Positions 25,919 through 36,975 of a stretch of 64,000 nt of DNA are shown one piece after another (position 1 is the first letter of the stretch; every line of letters begins with the position of its first letter). The stretch covers positions 4,650,001-4,714,000 of the forward strand of contig NC_039499.1 in NCBI RefSeq assembly GCF_003590095.1, in the 5' to 3' direction. A program made the translations under genes and the position numbers. This stretch comes from Trichoplusia ni. Its lineage: Eukaryota > Arthropoda > Insecta > Lepidoptera > Noctuidae. A model generated the notes under the pieces. It saw only the letters and a program-made list of their open reading frames with translations. It did not search any database and was not told the DNA's origin.

Positions 25919-26115
25919 TCTATACTAATATAAAAAGCTGAAGGGTTTGTTTGTTTGAACGCGCTAATCTCAGGAACTTCTAGATAAAAATTGATAAAAA
26001 CTTTTTGTGTTGAATAGACCATTCAATATTCATCAAGGATTTTTAGGCTATATACCATCAGCCTGCGACTGATAAGAGCAATACAATGCAAAATGAGGTT
26101 ATGAGACAGTTGTCA
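25919..26115 (+). mobile_element. Helitron-like element H1, 3'-truncated
   Basis: It begins TCTATACTAATATAAAAAGC directly after an A. GAAGGGTTTGTTTGTTTGAA, GCGCTAATCTCAGGAACTTC and GTGTTGAATAGACCATTC follow, nearly identical in order to 62014-62271. The match fades near 26115 and no CTAG end is found. Confidence 0.7.
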
Positions 26116-26576
26116 TAGCAGCAACTATAACATGATGAAGTTAAAATGTCTTAAGTATCACAGTTCATGAAATACAGCCTGGTGACAGAAGGACTCACAG
26201 ATAGCGGTGCCTCAGTAAAAGGGATCCGTTTTTTCCTAAACAAAATTTGTTCTTTTCACATAAAAAAATATTTTTTTAAATTCCAAACTCAATTTTCATC
26301 ATGACAGACTCCACTTACTCTCAAACTACCATACTTACATCCACCTAAACCGTAAGTAACTTAGCGATATGACGGTTGTTTCTCGTTAACCCTCACAGTT
26401 TTATACTTGTACTTGTATATAATTGTGTAATAGCGATGCTCTCTGAAGTCTGTTTAGCGTCTGTAAATCAGCTTGTGAAACGGCCATGGTATTTTAGGAA
26501 GGCTGGCGTTCGTTCCCATTGTGAGACGTCACGGGAAAATGCATTTTGTTGGTAAAAATTGTATTTACGAGTAATT

Positions 26577-27073
26577 AGGGTTCCGTACCTCAAAAGTAAA
26601 AAACGGAACCCTTATAGGATCACTTTGTTGTCCGTCTGTCCGTCCGTCCGTCTGTCCGTCCGTCCGTCCGTCCGTCCGTCTGTCAAGACCCTTTTTCTCG
26701 GGAACGCGTGGAGGTATGAAGCATGAAGAAATTTATATCAATTACTCAGGTCTACTGTCCCTTGAAGCTGTGAAAAAATCAAACTTCTAAGCCAACGCAG
26801 TCAAAAGATACAGCCGTTTATGCCGCAAATTTTCGACACTTGCAAGGGAATCAAAACCTACAGGGTGCTTCCCGTGAACTCAGAATCTTGAAATTTGGTA
26901 CGAAGCAACGTCTTATAGCATAGATAAAGGAAAAATTACGAAAACCATAAATTTTTAGTTACATTTCAAAATATATATTTATATGACTCGATTGTCGTAA
27001 TGAACGAACTTTGTAAACCTTGCAGGTTTGTACGGAACCCTCGGTGCGCGAGTCCGACTCGCACTTGGCCGGG
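26577..27073 (+). mobile_element. Miniature element carrying a (GTCY)n microsatellite
   Basis: The left end is AGGGTTCCGTACCTC and the right portion contains TACGGAACCCT, so the ends are inverted complements (AGGGTTCCGTA). A 55-bp run of GTCY units (GTCC and GTCT mixed) occupies 26630-26684. The right end is CTCGCACTTGGCCGG. Miniature elements that carry GTCY microsatellites are known from Lepidoptera. There is no coding capacity. A family A SINE abuts its right edge in the minus orientation. Confidence 0.8.
26630..26684. repeat. (GTCY)n microsatellite
   Basis: About 13 tandem four-base units, GTCC interrupted by three GTCT. It sits at a fixed place inside the miniature element, so it travels with it. 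Confidence 0.9.
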
Positions 27074-27291
27074 TTTTTTTTTTTAAAACGACTCCCGCAC
27101 TAAGGAATTTAGTTCTTGTGTCGCGGGGTGTTTCACAAACATACAATTCACATGCACAAGGACACCCAGACTCAGAACAAGAATTCGTGGATCAGACAAA
27201 TGCTTGTCCTACGCGGGGATCGAACCTGCGACACGTCGCGCAAGATGGGTTTGGCGTGATGACCTCAACCACTCGGCTATCGGTGCAGTCA
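27074..27291 (-). repeat. Complete SINE, family A
   Basis: Minus strand: the head has an A-box region (GCCGAGTGGTTG) and a B box (GGTTCGATCCCCGCG). The body is TAGGACAAGCATTTGTC and TTGTTCTGAGTCTGGGTGTC. The tail, TGTGACACAAGA-like, ends in an A-run (T-run 27073-27084 on the plus strand). It lies immediately next to the (GTCY)n element, which suggests insertion at that element's T-rich end. Stretches that translate here are SINE sequence, not protein. Confidence 0.85.
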
Positions 27292-28092
27292 AATTAGGTG
27301 AAGTGGCAGAATTAAATCGTCAGTTTGGACTTTATGGTGTGAAGGAGAAGGGATGCCGTATACATAAGAGAAAAGTTTATCTTTCTAATCGGTTGGTTGT
27401 TTAATAAATTTACTTTTCAGCCACCAACAAATTTATGGCCATAACAGTAGCTGAACCTCGATCTTCATTTTAAATTTGGCTTGATTTTACAAAAAAAAAA
27501 TTATCAAAAAATATTGGATACGTACTGTTCCTTTTATCTCGTAAACTAAATATTTAGGATATACAATGATTTCAAATCTTGTATGACGTCACTTACAAGT
27601 CCGATTTTTACTAGCAAGTGATCCTACTAGTCCCAAATACGATACATTTCATCATCTAAAAGTGCTTTTAATCGGTCTTACTTTTTAATGATGTCGTAAA
27701 ATACATATTTGTATAAAAACTAATGTTTATTTTCTCGTGTTTCCATGCACATCAGCCAGCGGTTATTTCCACGTGCCGTTTCGTTTTACAACTTTTTAAT
27801 TTACGTCATTCGCGGCTCTTACCGGCTAAAATTTACGATTCGCTTAAAGATGCACTTTACTGCTTTATGAGACCGCATGTTATTCTTTAACTGCAAGGTT
27901 ATATAAAGTGTTATATCTATAAGCTTAGGTGTTAAGTAGTATTATGTAAATTATATGGAACCTCTTTGGTTGTTTGCCGTCTTTTAGTTGGTTACGTTAT
28001 ATTATTATGCGTCCGGTAAACCTGTTTTGCTTGAGAACTATATTTTACGCTGTATTTTATAACTCGCACTGATATTATAATGGCGATAGCTT
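27292..28092. other. No recognisable gene
   Basis: AT-rich spacer with nothing recognisable. Confidence 0.4.
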
Positions 28093-28165
28093 CTGCTGGA
28101 CATAGGCCTCAGTAGTATGTCCAGCAGTGGACTGCGATAGGCTGATGAAGAAGAAGAAGATAGCT
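28093..28165 (+). repeat. RTE-type LINE 3' tail with GAA microsatellite
   Basis: GTCCAGCAGTGGACTGCGAT, AGGCTGATGAAG and then a GAAGAAGAAGAAG tract form the well-known 3' end of lepidopteran RTE-type LINEs, where the tail is a short microsatellite instead of poly(A). Just before it, GCTGGACATAGGCC reads as the same text inverted, so two tail fragments face each other. Confidence 0.65.
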
Positions 28166-28686
28166 TCTGATAGAGCTTTAGAACTTTGGTTTTTGAGATA
28201 ATCGTGTTTGTATAGTATTCACCCAGCCAAAGCCGGTAGTAATAGCTACGAAGGCAGTAAACCAGTCTCTAAAAATGAAGAATTATATATATTTTGAAAT
28301 AATACGATAACTAATTAATTATTTATTTCGTTCCAATCAAAAGAGTTTCTTATTGACCTTCCAAAGTATTTATTTAAAAAAAAATATTTGAATACCAACG
28401 AAAATAGTAAAATCGTTTTATTACCATAATTAAATAAATATTACTTTCACTACGATTAAAACTAGAAACACCACTTGTTCTTCATCACTTGTTATTCACG
28501 AGCCTATAAATATTAAACTATAAAAAACTGTGCCAGTAACACTAACATTGGTTTTTATAGTCTTAATTAACAGTTACACTTTCTAAATATTTCATAGATG
28601 CACAGTATATTTAATAGCTTTACCTATTTCTTTCTTACAATGATTCTTCATCAATCTCTTATTCGATTCTTTACCAAGTGTTGTTG
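28166..28686. other. No recognisable gene
   Basis: AT-rich spacer. Confidence 0.4.
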
Positions 28687-28880
28687 TGACTGCATGGATA
28701 ACCGAGTGTTTTAGGTCACCATGCCAAAAGTTGATGTGCGCGTCGGGTGGAAGGTTCGATCACCGCGTAGGCCAAGCATTTGTGTGACCTACGAACGCTC
28801 ATCCTGAGTCAGGGTGCCTTGTGATTTGGATGTTTGTGAAACCTTCTGTGACACAAGGATTCAATTTAAAAAAAAAAATA
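28687..28880 (+). repeat. Complete SINE, family A
   Basis: The head is TGACTGCATGGATAACCGAG with a B box (GGTTCGATCACCGCG). The body has TGTGTGACCTACGAACG and CTGAGTCAGGGTGCC. The tail, TGTGACACAAGGATTC, ends in a poly(A) run at 28868-28877. Confidence 0.85.
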
Positions 28881-30177
28881 AGTGATACATACAGAGTGAT
28901 GGAATACACTAAAAAGTTGTTTAGATTAAGTTAACTTTAATTAAATATTAAGTGGCCCTCGTCATAAAATCTATAAAATCGCAGATATACTGAAGCCAGC
29001 GTATATTCAAGGATGAGGCTAAGGAAAACAACGCCCTTTGGTGTCTTGCGACCTCAGCCGCCGTGGCCAAAATTGACCAGGACTATTATTTATATTTTTA
29101 GATTTTATATTATTAAGTCATCATCATATTTAACATTGTATAAGGACTTACATAAGCTCATTTCATTACACGATCCATCGGTTTAGAAAGTTATCTAATA
29201 CTTAATGATTAAATGACTATAATATAGCAACAATTTGCGAAATTAATGATTGACCTTCATCGATGGGTGAGTCGAGATGACGTAACACTAATTGGAGTTC
29301 GCGACATCGCTCGCGAAGTGGAACTGTTATGGAGAATAAATTTTCTAATCTGGAATAGTTAAATCTGGAATAAGTTTTTGTTGCTTATCCTACCTTTAAA
29401 ATTAATTGAACGCTCCGATTTTATCCAGTGCACTTTTTAAAAGTTATTTGTGTTAGCTTCTAATTTTATCGAATATAATATACCCCAAATTTAAATATAT
29501 CGAATTTTCCTCTCAATTTAAGAATTGCTCCTTTCAATTAAAACGAGATTATTTAATCATAAAAAAACAGTTCTTTAATAGAACAGCTACAATTCCCCAA
29601 ATTCCGAAAAGAAATTATTTTAACATACATTATACCAACTATACAATGTCACATAGCATAAAACTTAACGGAAACTTAAACCTAGGTAACTAACATTCCT
29701 TTATTTTCTACCAATAGCCATTTTTTAGCATCTATCACAATCTAGGTCAAAAAACAACAAAATAGATTTAACCTACATTTAAAAAATAAAATAGACAACG
29801 TTGTACCAACAATGGACGCGCAAATAAACTGGAGCGAACAAATTGATTGTCGCAAAGTATAACTAAGTATGGTCCGCAAAGAAATTGAGCGACAAAAGTA
29901 TTTAATAAACGAACTGACGAAAATGTATAGTCTTCAGTTATTTTCAGTAAAAATCTAGCTTTTTTTAAAGCCTTTAACTAGTATACTGCCTTGCCTTACA
30001 ATTAATTAGTAGTTGCCAGTAAATAATTGTAGTCCCTACTTTCATTTATTGTTCTTTGTTGTATTGTGTTTTAAGTATTTTTCGTTTTTCTTATACCAGA
30101 GGCTTGTAATTAGCCCTGTAATAATGTAAAGCTTGTTACAACATTCTTTTTTCTCTTTTAAAATTCATAAAAGGAAA
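28881..30177. other. No recognisable gene
   Basis: AT-rich. A slightly GC-richer line at 29030-29080 (CGACCTCAGCCGCCGTGGCC) may be an old repeat. Confidence 0.4.
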
Positions 30178-30230
30178 ATGTGGAAGCGTGACAGCATACA
30201 CGACGTAGAGCGTCATCTCTCTTCCACACC
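30178..30230. repeat. Short hairpin-like repeat, copy 1
   Basis: TGTGGAAGCG at the left and TCTCTTCCACAC at the right give complementary TGTGGAAG/CTTCCACA arms. The middle contains TAGAGCGTCATCTC. It aligns along its full length of about 52 bases with 36110-36172 and weakly with 47165-47215. Confidence 0.55.
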
Positions 30231-31984
30231 TACAATATAACCTTAAGAATTGTTACCCGATGTTGTTGCTATCTGTACGAAGACACGTACATTGTTATAG
30301 ATGACCTGTTCACAACTACATACGGTTTTGGCATCGTCTGTAGTTCAGTACGCCAATGCCAAGGTTAGCATTCTTATGGCACGTGCTATCGGATTGAAAA
30401 TCAATTTCTCGATTCGAATAATGGCAGATACGGAGTTATGTTTTATAGTAAAGCGAATTCGAATTTGGAATTATAATTGTTTTGTTTTTTGTTTTTGGGT
30501 GATTGTGTTTTTTTTTATTACTATTTAATGGTTTTGGAATTTGAAGCGTTTCATTGAATTAAAAGTCGTCTAATTTGAAAAAGAAATAAGAAATTTTGTC
30601 ATATGGTTATTTTATTCGAGATATTTCGTTCTATATCACTCACTACACCAATCAATTAATTCCCAGAAACATAACAAAGGACAAATCAATTCCCATACTC
30701 AGAAAATATCAAACAAAAAAACCAGTTCAATTTAAAACAATTGACAAGCGATCGATGAAATAAAAATTACGTAACTCCAAAAGTGACTGCGGTTGGTTAG
30801 ACAGAACTGATCTTAATGAGTTATGTATGCAAATAGGCTGAATATCTAGGCTAGACTGTGTTAACACTGGCCGTTCGTTAGGTAACATGCTAGATCGATA
30901 ACAGTTTGGAATTCTAAGTCCTGCTTACGGATTATCAGACTTGGCTGTTGAATTTCGATGAGACGTGCTAGTTTGACTTTGTTTGTGTACATTTCATTCA
31001 TGATCATGATTTAGATGCAAGACAAACTATTTTGATAGTTGGTTTGTAGTGATTTTATATTTTCTTTCTTTAGTGAAGAATTAAATAATTAAAAGTCCTA
31101 ATAACACAAATGCAACAGGAGTAGATGACATAATTAATTATAATGCATCAGTATTGTTTGGTTTCAAGGTATTGTATTATAATGCAATACCTTTGTAAGA
31201 TTTTTGTTCCTATGAGCATTGTATGAATTTGTATGTTAAGGTTTTTGTGTTAATAAACTTTATTTATTTATTATTTAGTTTCAGCCTGCTAGCTTATCGG
31301 GAAGTGCCTCAAAATAGAGTTGCAAAAATCCAACCCGAACGACAAAAAAGCAAGAAAGGTGAGTGTATAAAGATCTGGAAAAATGCTACAGGCTTACTCA
31401 TAGTACCTAAATTGATTGTATCGCAATAAGCTTTAATGGTGATACGTTCTCAGTCCTATCACCTATATGGGAATGGGCCATTGCTGATATCGATGATAAT
31501 GACGTCCTACGGTAGAAATTGTTAATAACAGTAGATGCATTGATAAAAACAGCAAAATTTTGCAAGTTGCTAGTTCTAAACTTCACAATTCATAATCACA
31601 TTAGAACCTACTTTTTCTATCACCCGCCATACAACTGTGTGTAAGTACTATAAGTACCTTAAATGAGGTAACATTTTCGATTGCAACGCTAATAAATGGA
31701 GGCAAAGGTAATAGCATTATGCCTATATTTTGTAAGACTAAAAGGTCACGCCATAGACACGAGTATTCGTTACAATATTACATCATACAGCTTTCTATGC
31801 TTCAGTGTTTCATATTTGATTTACGTGGATTATTCTTTATACTGAGATGAACAGATTTATGTAACTGGTTTAAAGCATTTGGGATTTCGAAGAATAATTG
31901 TTAATTTTTATCACAATCATGACTAATTTTGCATTAAATATAGTTTGATTTGAAAGATCAAAAGTCGTAAAGAAGGAAACCTAT
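30231..31984. other. No recognisable gene
   Basis: AT-rich. A 10-bp stem (AAGGTATTG paired with CAATACCTT, 31166-31192) is the only local structure noted. Confidence 0.4.
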
Positions 31985-32155
31985 TCCTGAAGACTGTCTA
32001 TCCGTCCGTCACCAGGCTGTACCTCACGAATCGTGATAGCTACCTTCACAGTTAAATTAAATTATTCATAGATGTAATATTTAAATGTTGAGGTTAATTA
32101 TAGTCGTTTTTACGGCCATTAATTGGTCGGTGACAAATAAATTTGACGGTAGGTA
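31985..32155 (+). repeat. CCGTCCGTC-type dispersed repeat
   Basis: CTATCCGTCCGTCACCAGGC, then TGTACCTCACGAATCGTGAT, then AGTTAAATTAAAT follow the order seen at 51430 and 53481. Both outer ends are worn, so the boundaries are approximate. Confidence 0.5.
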
Positions 32156-33325
32156 CCCCTATAAATTGATTTGCCACCCAATCAATTCATTCTATTCGTT
32201 AGGAATCCTCAGCGAAAATCCACTTTAGTCAAAGATTCCGAAATCAATGCTCTTAGTATCTATAAAATGTACTGTTTAGAATTTACTGTATAATATAACT
32301 ATATATATATGTATATAACTTACATCTTATGTAAGAATCTCTTTTGAAGTCCTAAGCTTGCAAACTATTCAAGTCTCGTTTAAAGTCCTGTTAAGCTGCA
32401 AATGTACATGTTAGGAATTTTAATATCATGACAATATTACATCCTCATACATTCCAAGTACTTTGAAAACATTTTACGATGTTTTATTAATTATAAAATA
32501 ACCGCTCAGAGACGGGCGAAGAAGTTTCATGGAAAGACTTGGGTGGTTGTATTTTGTGTCAAGAGTATTATTATAGAAGGTGGATGGATGCTTTTTCGTT
32601 AGCATCGTTTTCGGGATATGTAGCCCTACGAAACTAGCAAACATCGTGATTTTTTTTCGGTTAAGAAGATATTAAATTGGTTGTTTTAGAGATTTTTTCT
32701 TTAAAATTGGTTATAGAGATACACATTATCTAGATATTGACAAACTAAATGCTTGTTATACTATATTTACTACGCTCTTTATGTATTAGTATAAATAGTG
32801 CATCTTTGTTACTATCTTTTGGTATTTAAGTTTAATTTGATATGGTTTATAAACGTAAAATATTTATTATAGTCAAAAAAAAATTTAATACCTGTCTGTT
32901 GAAACAACCTTAAAACACACGAAAACACACCACATGTCAAATCAAATTCAAACCAATTAATAACCAACATAACTTGACCTTTCCTTCCGCACTAACCCTT
33001 AACAGTTTAAAGAATCCTCGAAAACGTGTTATTGTTGAAAGCTCAATATAAATTGGTCAGTACAGAAATAACATTTTGGCGGTTTTCCAGAACCGTACGT
33101 TTTTATAGCAATATTAACTATAATGCAATGTTTAATGTTAATACAGGTTATGTGAGTATCATTGTGAGTGAATTAGCAAGCTTTAGTGTAGAAAGTGTTG
33201 AATGAAATCCAAACATGTATGCTTGTTTGTTCATTCATTGTTTGATGTTTAGATTGTATTGCAGATATTATCATAACGTTTTATTGTTATGTGGGGTTAG
33301 TTATATGCTTATATCATAGTTTATA
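32156..33325. other. No recognisable gene
   Basis: AT-rich spacer with nothing recognisable. Confidence 0.4.
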
Positions 33326-33588
33326 TGACTGGCCTGTTGGTCTAGTGGTTAGTGACCCAGACTGCTATCCCGGAGGTCGTGCGTTCGATTCCCACCCAGG
33401 ACAAATGTTTGTATGATGAGCACGATCATTTGTTCTGTGTCTGGGTGTAGTTTATCTATATTATGTATGTATTTAGAAAAATATAAGTATGTTTATCAGT
33501 CGCCTAGTACTCGTAATACAAGCTCTGCTTAGTTTGAGACTAGATGGCGTTGTCTGAAAGTTGTGTAATATTTATTTATTTATTTAGA
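33326..33588 (+). repeat. Complete SINE, family B
   Basis: The tRNA-like head has GGCCTGTTGGTCTAGTGGTT (A-box region) and GCGTTCGATTCCCACC (B box). The body has TTTGTTCTGTGTCTGGGTG, GCCTAGTACTCG and GAGACTAGATGGCGTTG. The tail is a TTTA repeat (33570-33585). The minus-strand partner is at 8476-8693. The acceptor arms cannot pair over their full length, so this is not a functional tRNA gene. Confidence 0.85.
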
Positions 33589-34195
33589 TATACCTACCTA
33601 GTTTATTGTTTAATGCCTTTTCACTAAAAAGTAGTAGTTTTCGTACATGCTTAGAGATGTATTTTTTTCCGGATTCCTCGACTAGTTTCGGACCCAACTA
33701 GTCTACACTACAGTAACTAGTAAACTGTTATATTTTTTGAGCATAAAGGATATATTTATTTTATCAAAATGTGGTGTTTATGCTGCTACAAGTAGCATAG
33801 CATTAAGCCTGAAACTTAGACGTTTTTTTCTGAAATTATTATGTTTCCCATGCAACTTATTTGTTACTAACTTTTTTATTCGTTTACATTGACAGAATTT
33901 AATATTTATAATTTAAATTACAACCTCGTTAGTTAGAAGAGTTTCCTAGTCGTAAATGACACTTGGGGACACATGAATGGCCCACTTTAAAGCAAAAACG
34001 TTAGTTAGTGCCAACAGTTAAGTTTTAAATTATATAATTTCTGGAAAAAGGTTAGGTAAAACTGAAAACTTTTTTAACTTTCATATCTGGCTGCAGTAAG
34101 TTATATAATTATGGTTTTCTCATCTAACTGCAGCCGATTTCAGTTTTGTGTGAGTATTTTTTTTACGACATATTAGACCAACAAAAACTAAAATT
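33589..34195. other. No recognisable gene
   Basis: AT-rich spacer. Confidence 0.4.
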
Positions 34196-34370
34196 ATTTC
34201 AAAATCGAAATCAAAATTCATTTATTTAAATTAGGCTACTAAGTAGCACTTTTTGAAGGTCAGATTACATTGGACAGCACCCAGTTTCGCCCACTCTTCA
34301 CCGCTTCCTAAGTGCTTTTGCTGTGAGAGAAGAAACGGCGCAACAAACTCCCCAATTTTTCCCTAAATTT
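34196..34370. repeat. Dispersed lepidopteran repeat (AATTCATTTATTTAAATTAGGC type)
   Basis: AAATTCATTTATTTAAATTA followed by AGTAGCACTTTTTGAAGG and then AAGAAACGGCGCAACAAACT is a wording found repeatedly in lepidopteran genomes, probably the tail of a LINE. Strand and exact ends are uncertain. Confidence 0.55.
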
Positions 34371-36109
34371 CAATTAATAACCCAAACAAATAAACTGATG
34401 GTTGTAAATTATTATAAAAGCGTTTATAACTGATACTATACTTAAGTTATATTTTTTTTAAGTTAAATAAACTGTTATAACTACAGTAAGTAAAAAACAC
34501 AGACCGAAACAACGTGAATTAGAACGAAATACCATTCAAACTTCAGTCTCTGGTCTAAATCCAGCCAAATCGATTTGAACATTGACATATTGACAGACCG
34601 TGCCGCGTTGCTTACATTAAAAGCAAGTAAATCGTGATACTTCGAAAATCCTATCTGACAGCTGTAATCACAAACCACTAACTGTTCCGGCACTAGTATT
34701 GCAAATAGTAAAATAACTGTTACGAAGAACCGTTATTTTTCAACTAGTTATTAACTAAGTTTTTCGCACGACGTTCAGAGCAAAACCAGTTTATTAAGAT
34801 ACCTCGTTCTATATATTTTTAATTGAAAGCGAGAGCTATGAATACTGGTTACTGAGTGACTCATGTTGCAGATAAGGCGATTTCTTTAGGCCAGCTGTCT
34901 AGGGTTCCGTAGTGAAATTATGATTTATGTATCGTGGTTAGTTTTCTAGTTTGATCTTATGTAATATTAATTGGTATCTGCAAATACTGATTTATTGTAA
35001 CAGTACTATCAAAATCAAGATAACAGCAAACTTTTGATTTGCACATTATGTTAATAAGTTGATTTTTATCATAAACCCACCCTACCAAAAGGTTGTATTT
35101 TCAAATCTCTATGTATTACTTACATGCACATAATTGTATGTCTGTGTATGTCACTGGACTCCATAACTTATTTTTTTGTAGTCATGCACTTTAATGGCGC
35201 TCTAGAATCAAGAGTAAAAAAAGGATTTTACTACAGATATACCTTTTTCAAGAACTCTTGAAGCGCAACACTAAAACTACCAAATGACTGATCCACGGAT
35301 CCAAAAATGTCATTACACACAAAATATTTCCTACAGACTTAATTTGTCACTCAACCAATTCGTATTTCTAAAACCTATTTGTACCAAACTCTAAACTTCA
35401 CTAGTCCGATTCACCTTGATTCACAAGTCCTCAAATAAATCAAAATATAAAATATTTCTATTAAAATCAAAGTGTTGCCTAACTCCATCAGACTATCAGT
35501 CACCCACGCGGCCATTGCGAAACTCTCATCGTTTATACATCTCTACAAAAACAGTTTTATAGGTCAGAAATACATCAAACGTAGGTATGATATATTAATC
35601 TATGAGATACATGATTGTATTGCAAATGCGAAAGTAAGTCTGCCTGTCAGTCTATATGTTACGCTTTCACGGCTAGTCTAGACATAGTAAGTGTAGATAG
35701 AGTTTTCTTTAAAAATAAGAAACTAACTTATAAGTTATAAGTAAACCTGTTCTGTTTTCTGTAATTTTGGGTTTTAACTACAACTGAAAAGATACAATTA
35801 GTTTTAAAATATAAAATATACAATATTAAACGAAAAGAAAAAATAATAGTTTTCTCTTTACCGCCATAAATGACATCCAAGCCGGATAAAACCGCGGGAA
35901 AACTCCAGTCCCCTACAAACACGGACGGCAAAGACAAGCAATTATTCAGCCGGCTTATAAAAGGATTGACCCGTTTACCGATCGTCTATAAACGACCCAT
36001 TTAACTGAAACGTTAAGCTGCTTAAACTATAGGTTTTCGCAAACACAAATACATACTGTATTTAAAACGAGAATAAATAAAGCTTCAACTACGTCCAGCT
36101 ATTAAAGAG
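34371..36109. other. No recognisable gene
   Basis: AT-rich spacer with short open frames only. Confidence 0.4.
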
Positions 36110-36172
36110 GTGTGGAAGCGAGAGAGCGCGCTGTGCGGCTTAGAGCGCCATCTCCCTCGCACACGTAAGTGT
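36110..36172. repeat. Short hairpin-like repeat, copy 2
   Basis: GTGTGGAAGCGAGAGAGCGC, then TTAGAGCGCCATCTCCCTCG, then CACAC. It aligns with the element at 30178-30230 over about 52 bases, with the left and right flanks partly complementary. Confidence 0.55.
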
Positions 36173-36844
36173 ACTGCGTAATCAGGTACCAGTTAAGCCT
36201 GATAGTATAATAGCATTCTAATAATAGCAATAACTAGTTTTTAAGATAATTTATGCGATATAATAAGTAGTGTTTAATAACCGAGTCGCTGTTGTGTTGT
36301 AATGTGAGGTTTAATAGTTCTTGTTTTTTAATAACTCGATTGAGTAAAATTATATTTGTAACAAAGGAAAGGAGTGTTTTTGTTTGCCTTTAGCGTTTTG
36401 CTAGGTAAGGGATTCCCTTTTTGCGGTAAATTTATCTTGGGCTATGGTTAAAGGAGGCCATCTTTGTCAACAAATCGAATTGAAATGTTTACCGTTTTAG
36501 TCGTCAAGCAAATTAAATCATACAAAAAATGGTATCAACGGGATTAAAAACATTATTTAGGCAGTTTACTGTCATACGTCAAAAAACATATTTAAATATA
36601 AGTACACAATTTGTTAACATACGGAACCGCTATAAAGCCTAAATAAATGTTCCACGACATTAATTCTGACGGTATGGTCATTCTGTTTTTTATACCTCGT
36701 AATAGTAGTGTATCAATAAGCCATTCACAACTCGACCTGTCCTAGTTTCGTGTAGGGTGACAAAAATTTTATGAACAGTCCAATGTCTATTTTAACACAG
36801 GTGTTCGAAAGTATGAAGGTTTGCAACGCATTGCTATACACCGA
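36173..36844. other. No recognisable gene
   Basis: AT-rich spacer. Confidence 0.4.
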
Positions 36845-36975
36845 CACAAAAACGCGGATAACGTAGCACGGCGGTTCAGGTTTAGTCAGTAAAGGTCTGA
36901 CACTACCCATTTCCTCCCCCGAGGGAGTGGGTGTCCATTTTATGTCCACAGGATTTCCCCGCCCTAACAAAAAAA
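36845..36975 (-). repeat. Dispersed repeat with CACCCACTCCCTCGGGGGAG
   Basis: Minus strand: CACCCACTCCCTCGGGGGAG, then GAAATGGGTAGTGTCAGAC, then TTACTGACTAAACC. This is a recurrent lepidopteran repeat wording. It creates a spurious 81-codon frame. It is much GC-richer than its flanks. Confidence 0.6.

Noticed and set aside
27028..27404. Two overlapping open frames that look moderately long
   Set aside because: They fall on the end of the GTCY element and a minus-strand SINE, so the translation is repeat sequence.
33328..33402. Possible tRNA gene
   Set aside because: Same reason: it is the head of a complete family B SINE, with a second copy at 8476-8693.
36725..36970. 81-codon minus-strand frame beginning MLGRGNPVDIKWTPT
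   Set aside because: Its GC-rich half is a dispersed lepidopteran repeat that produces similar peptides wherever it occurs.
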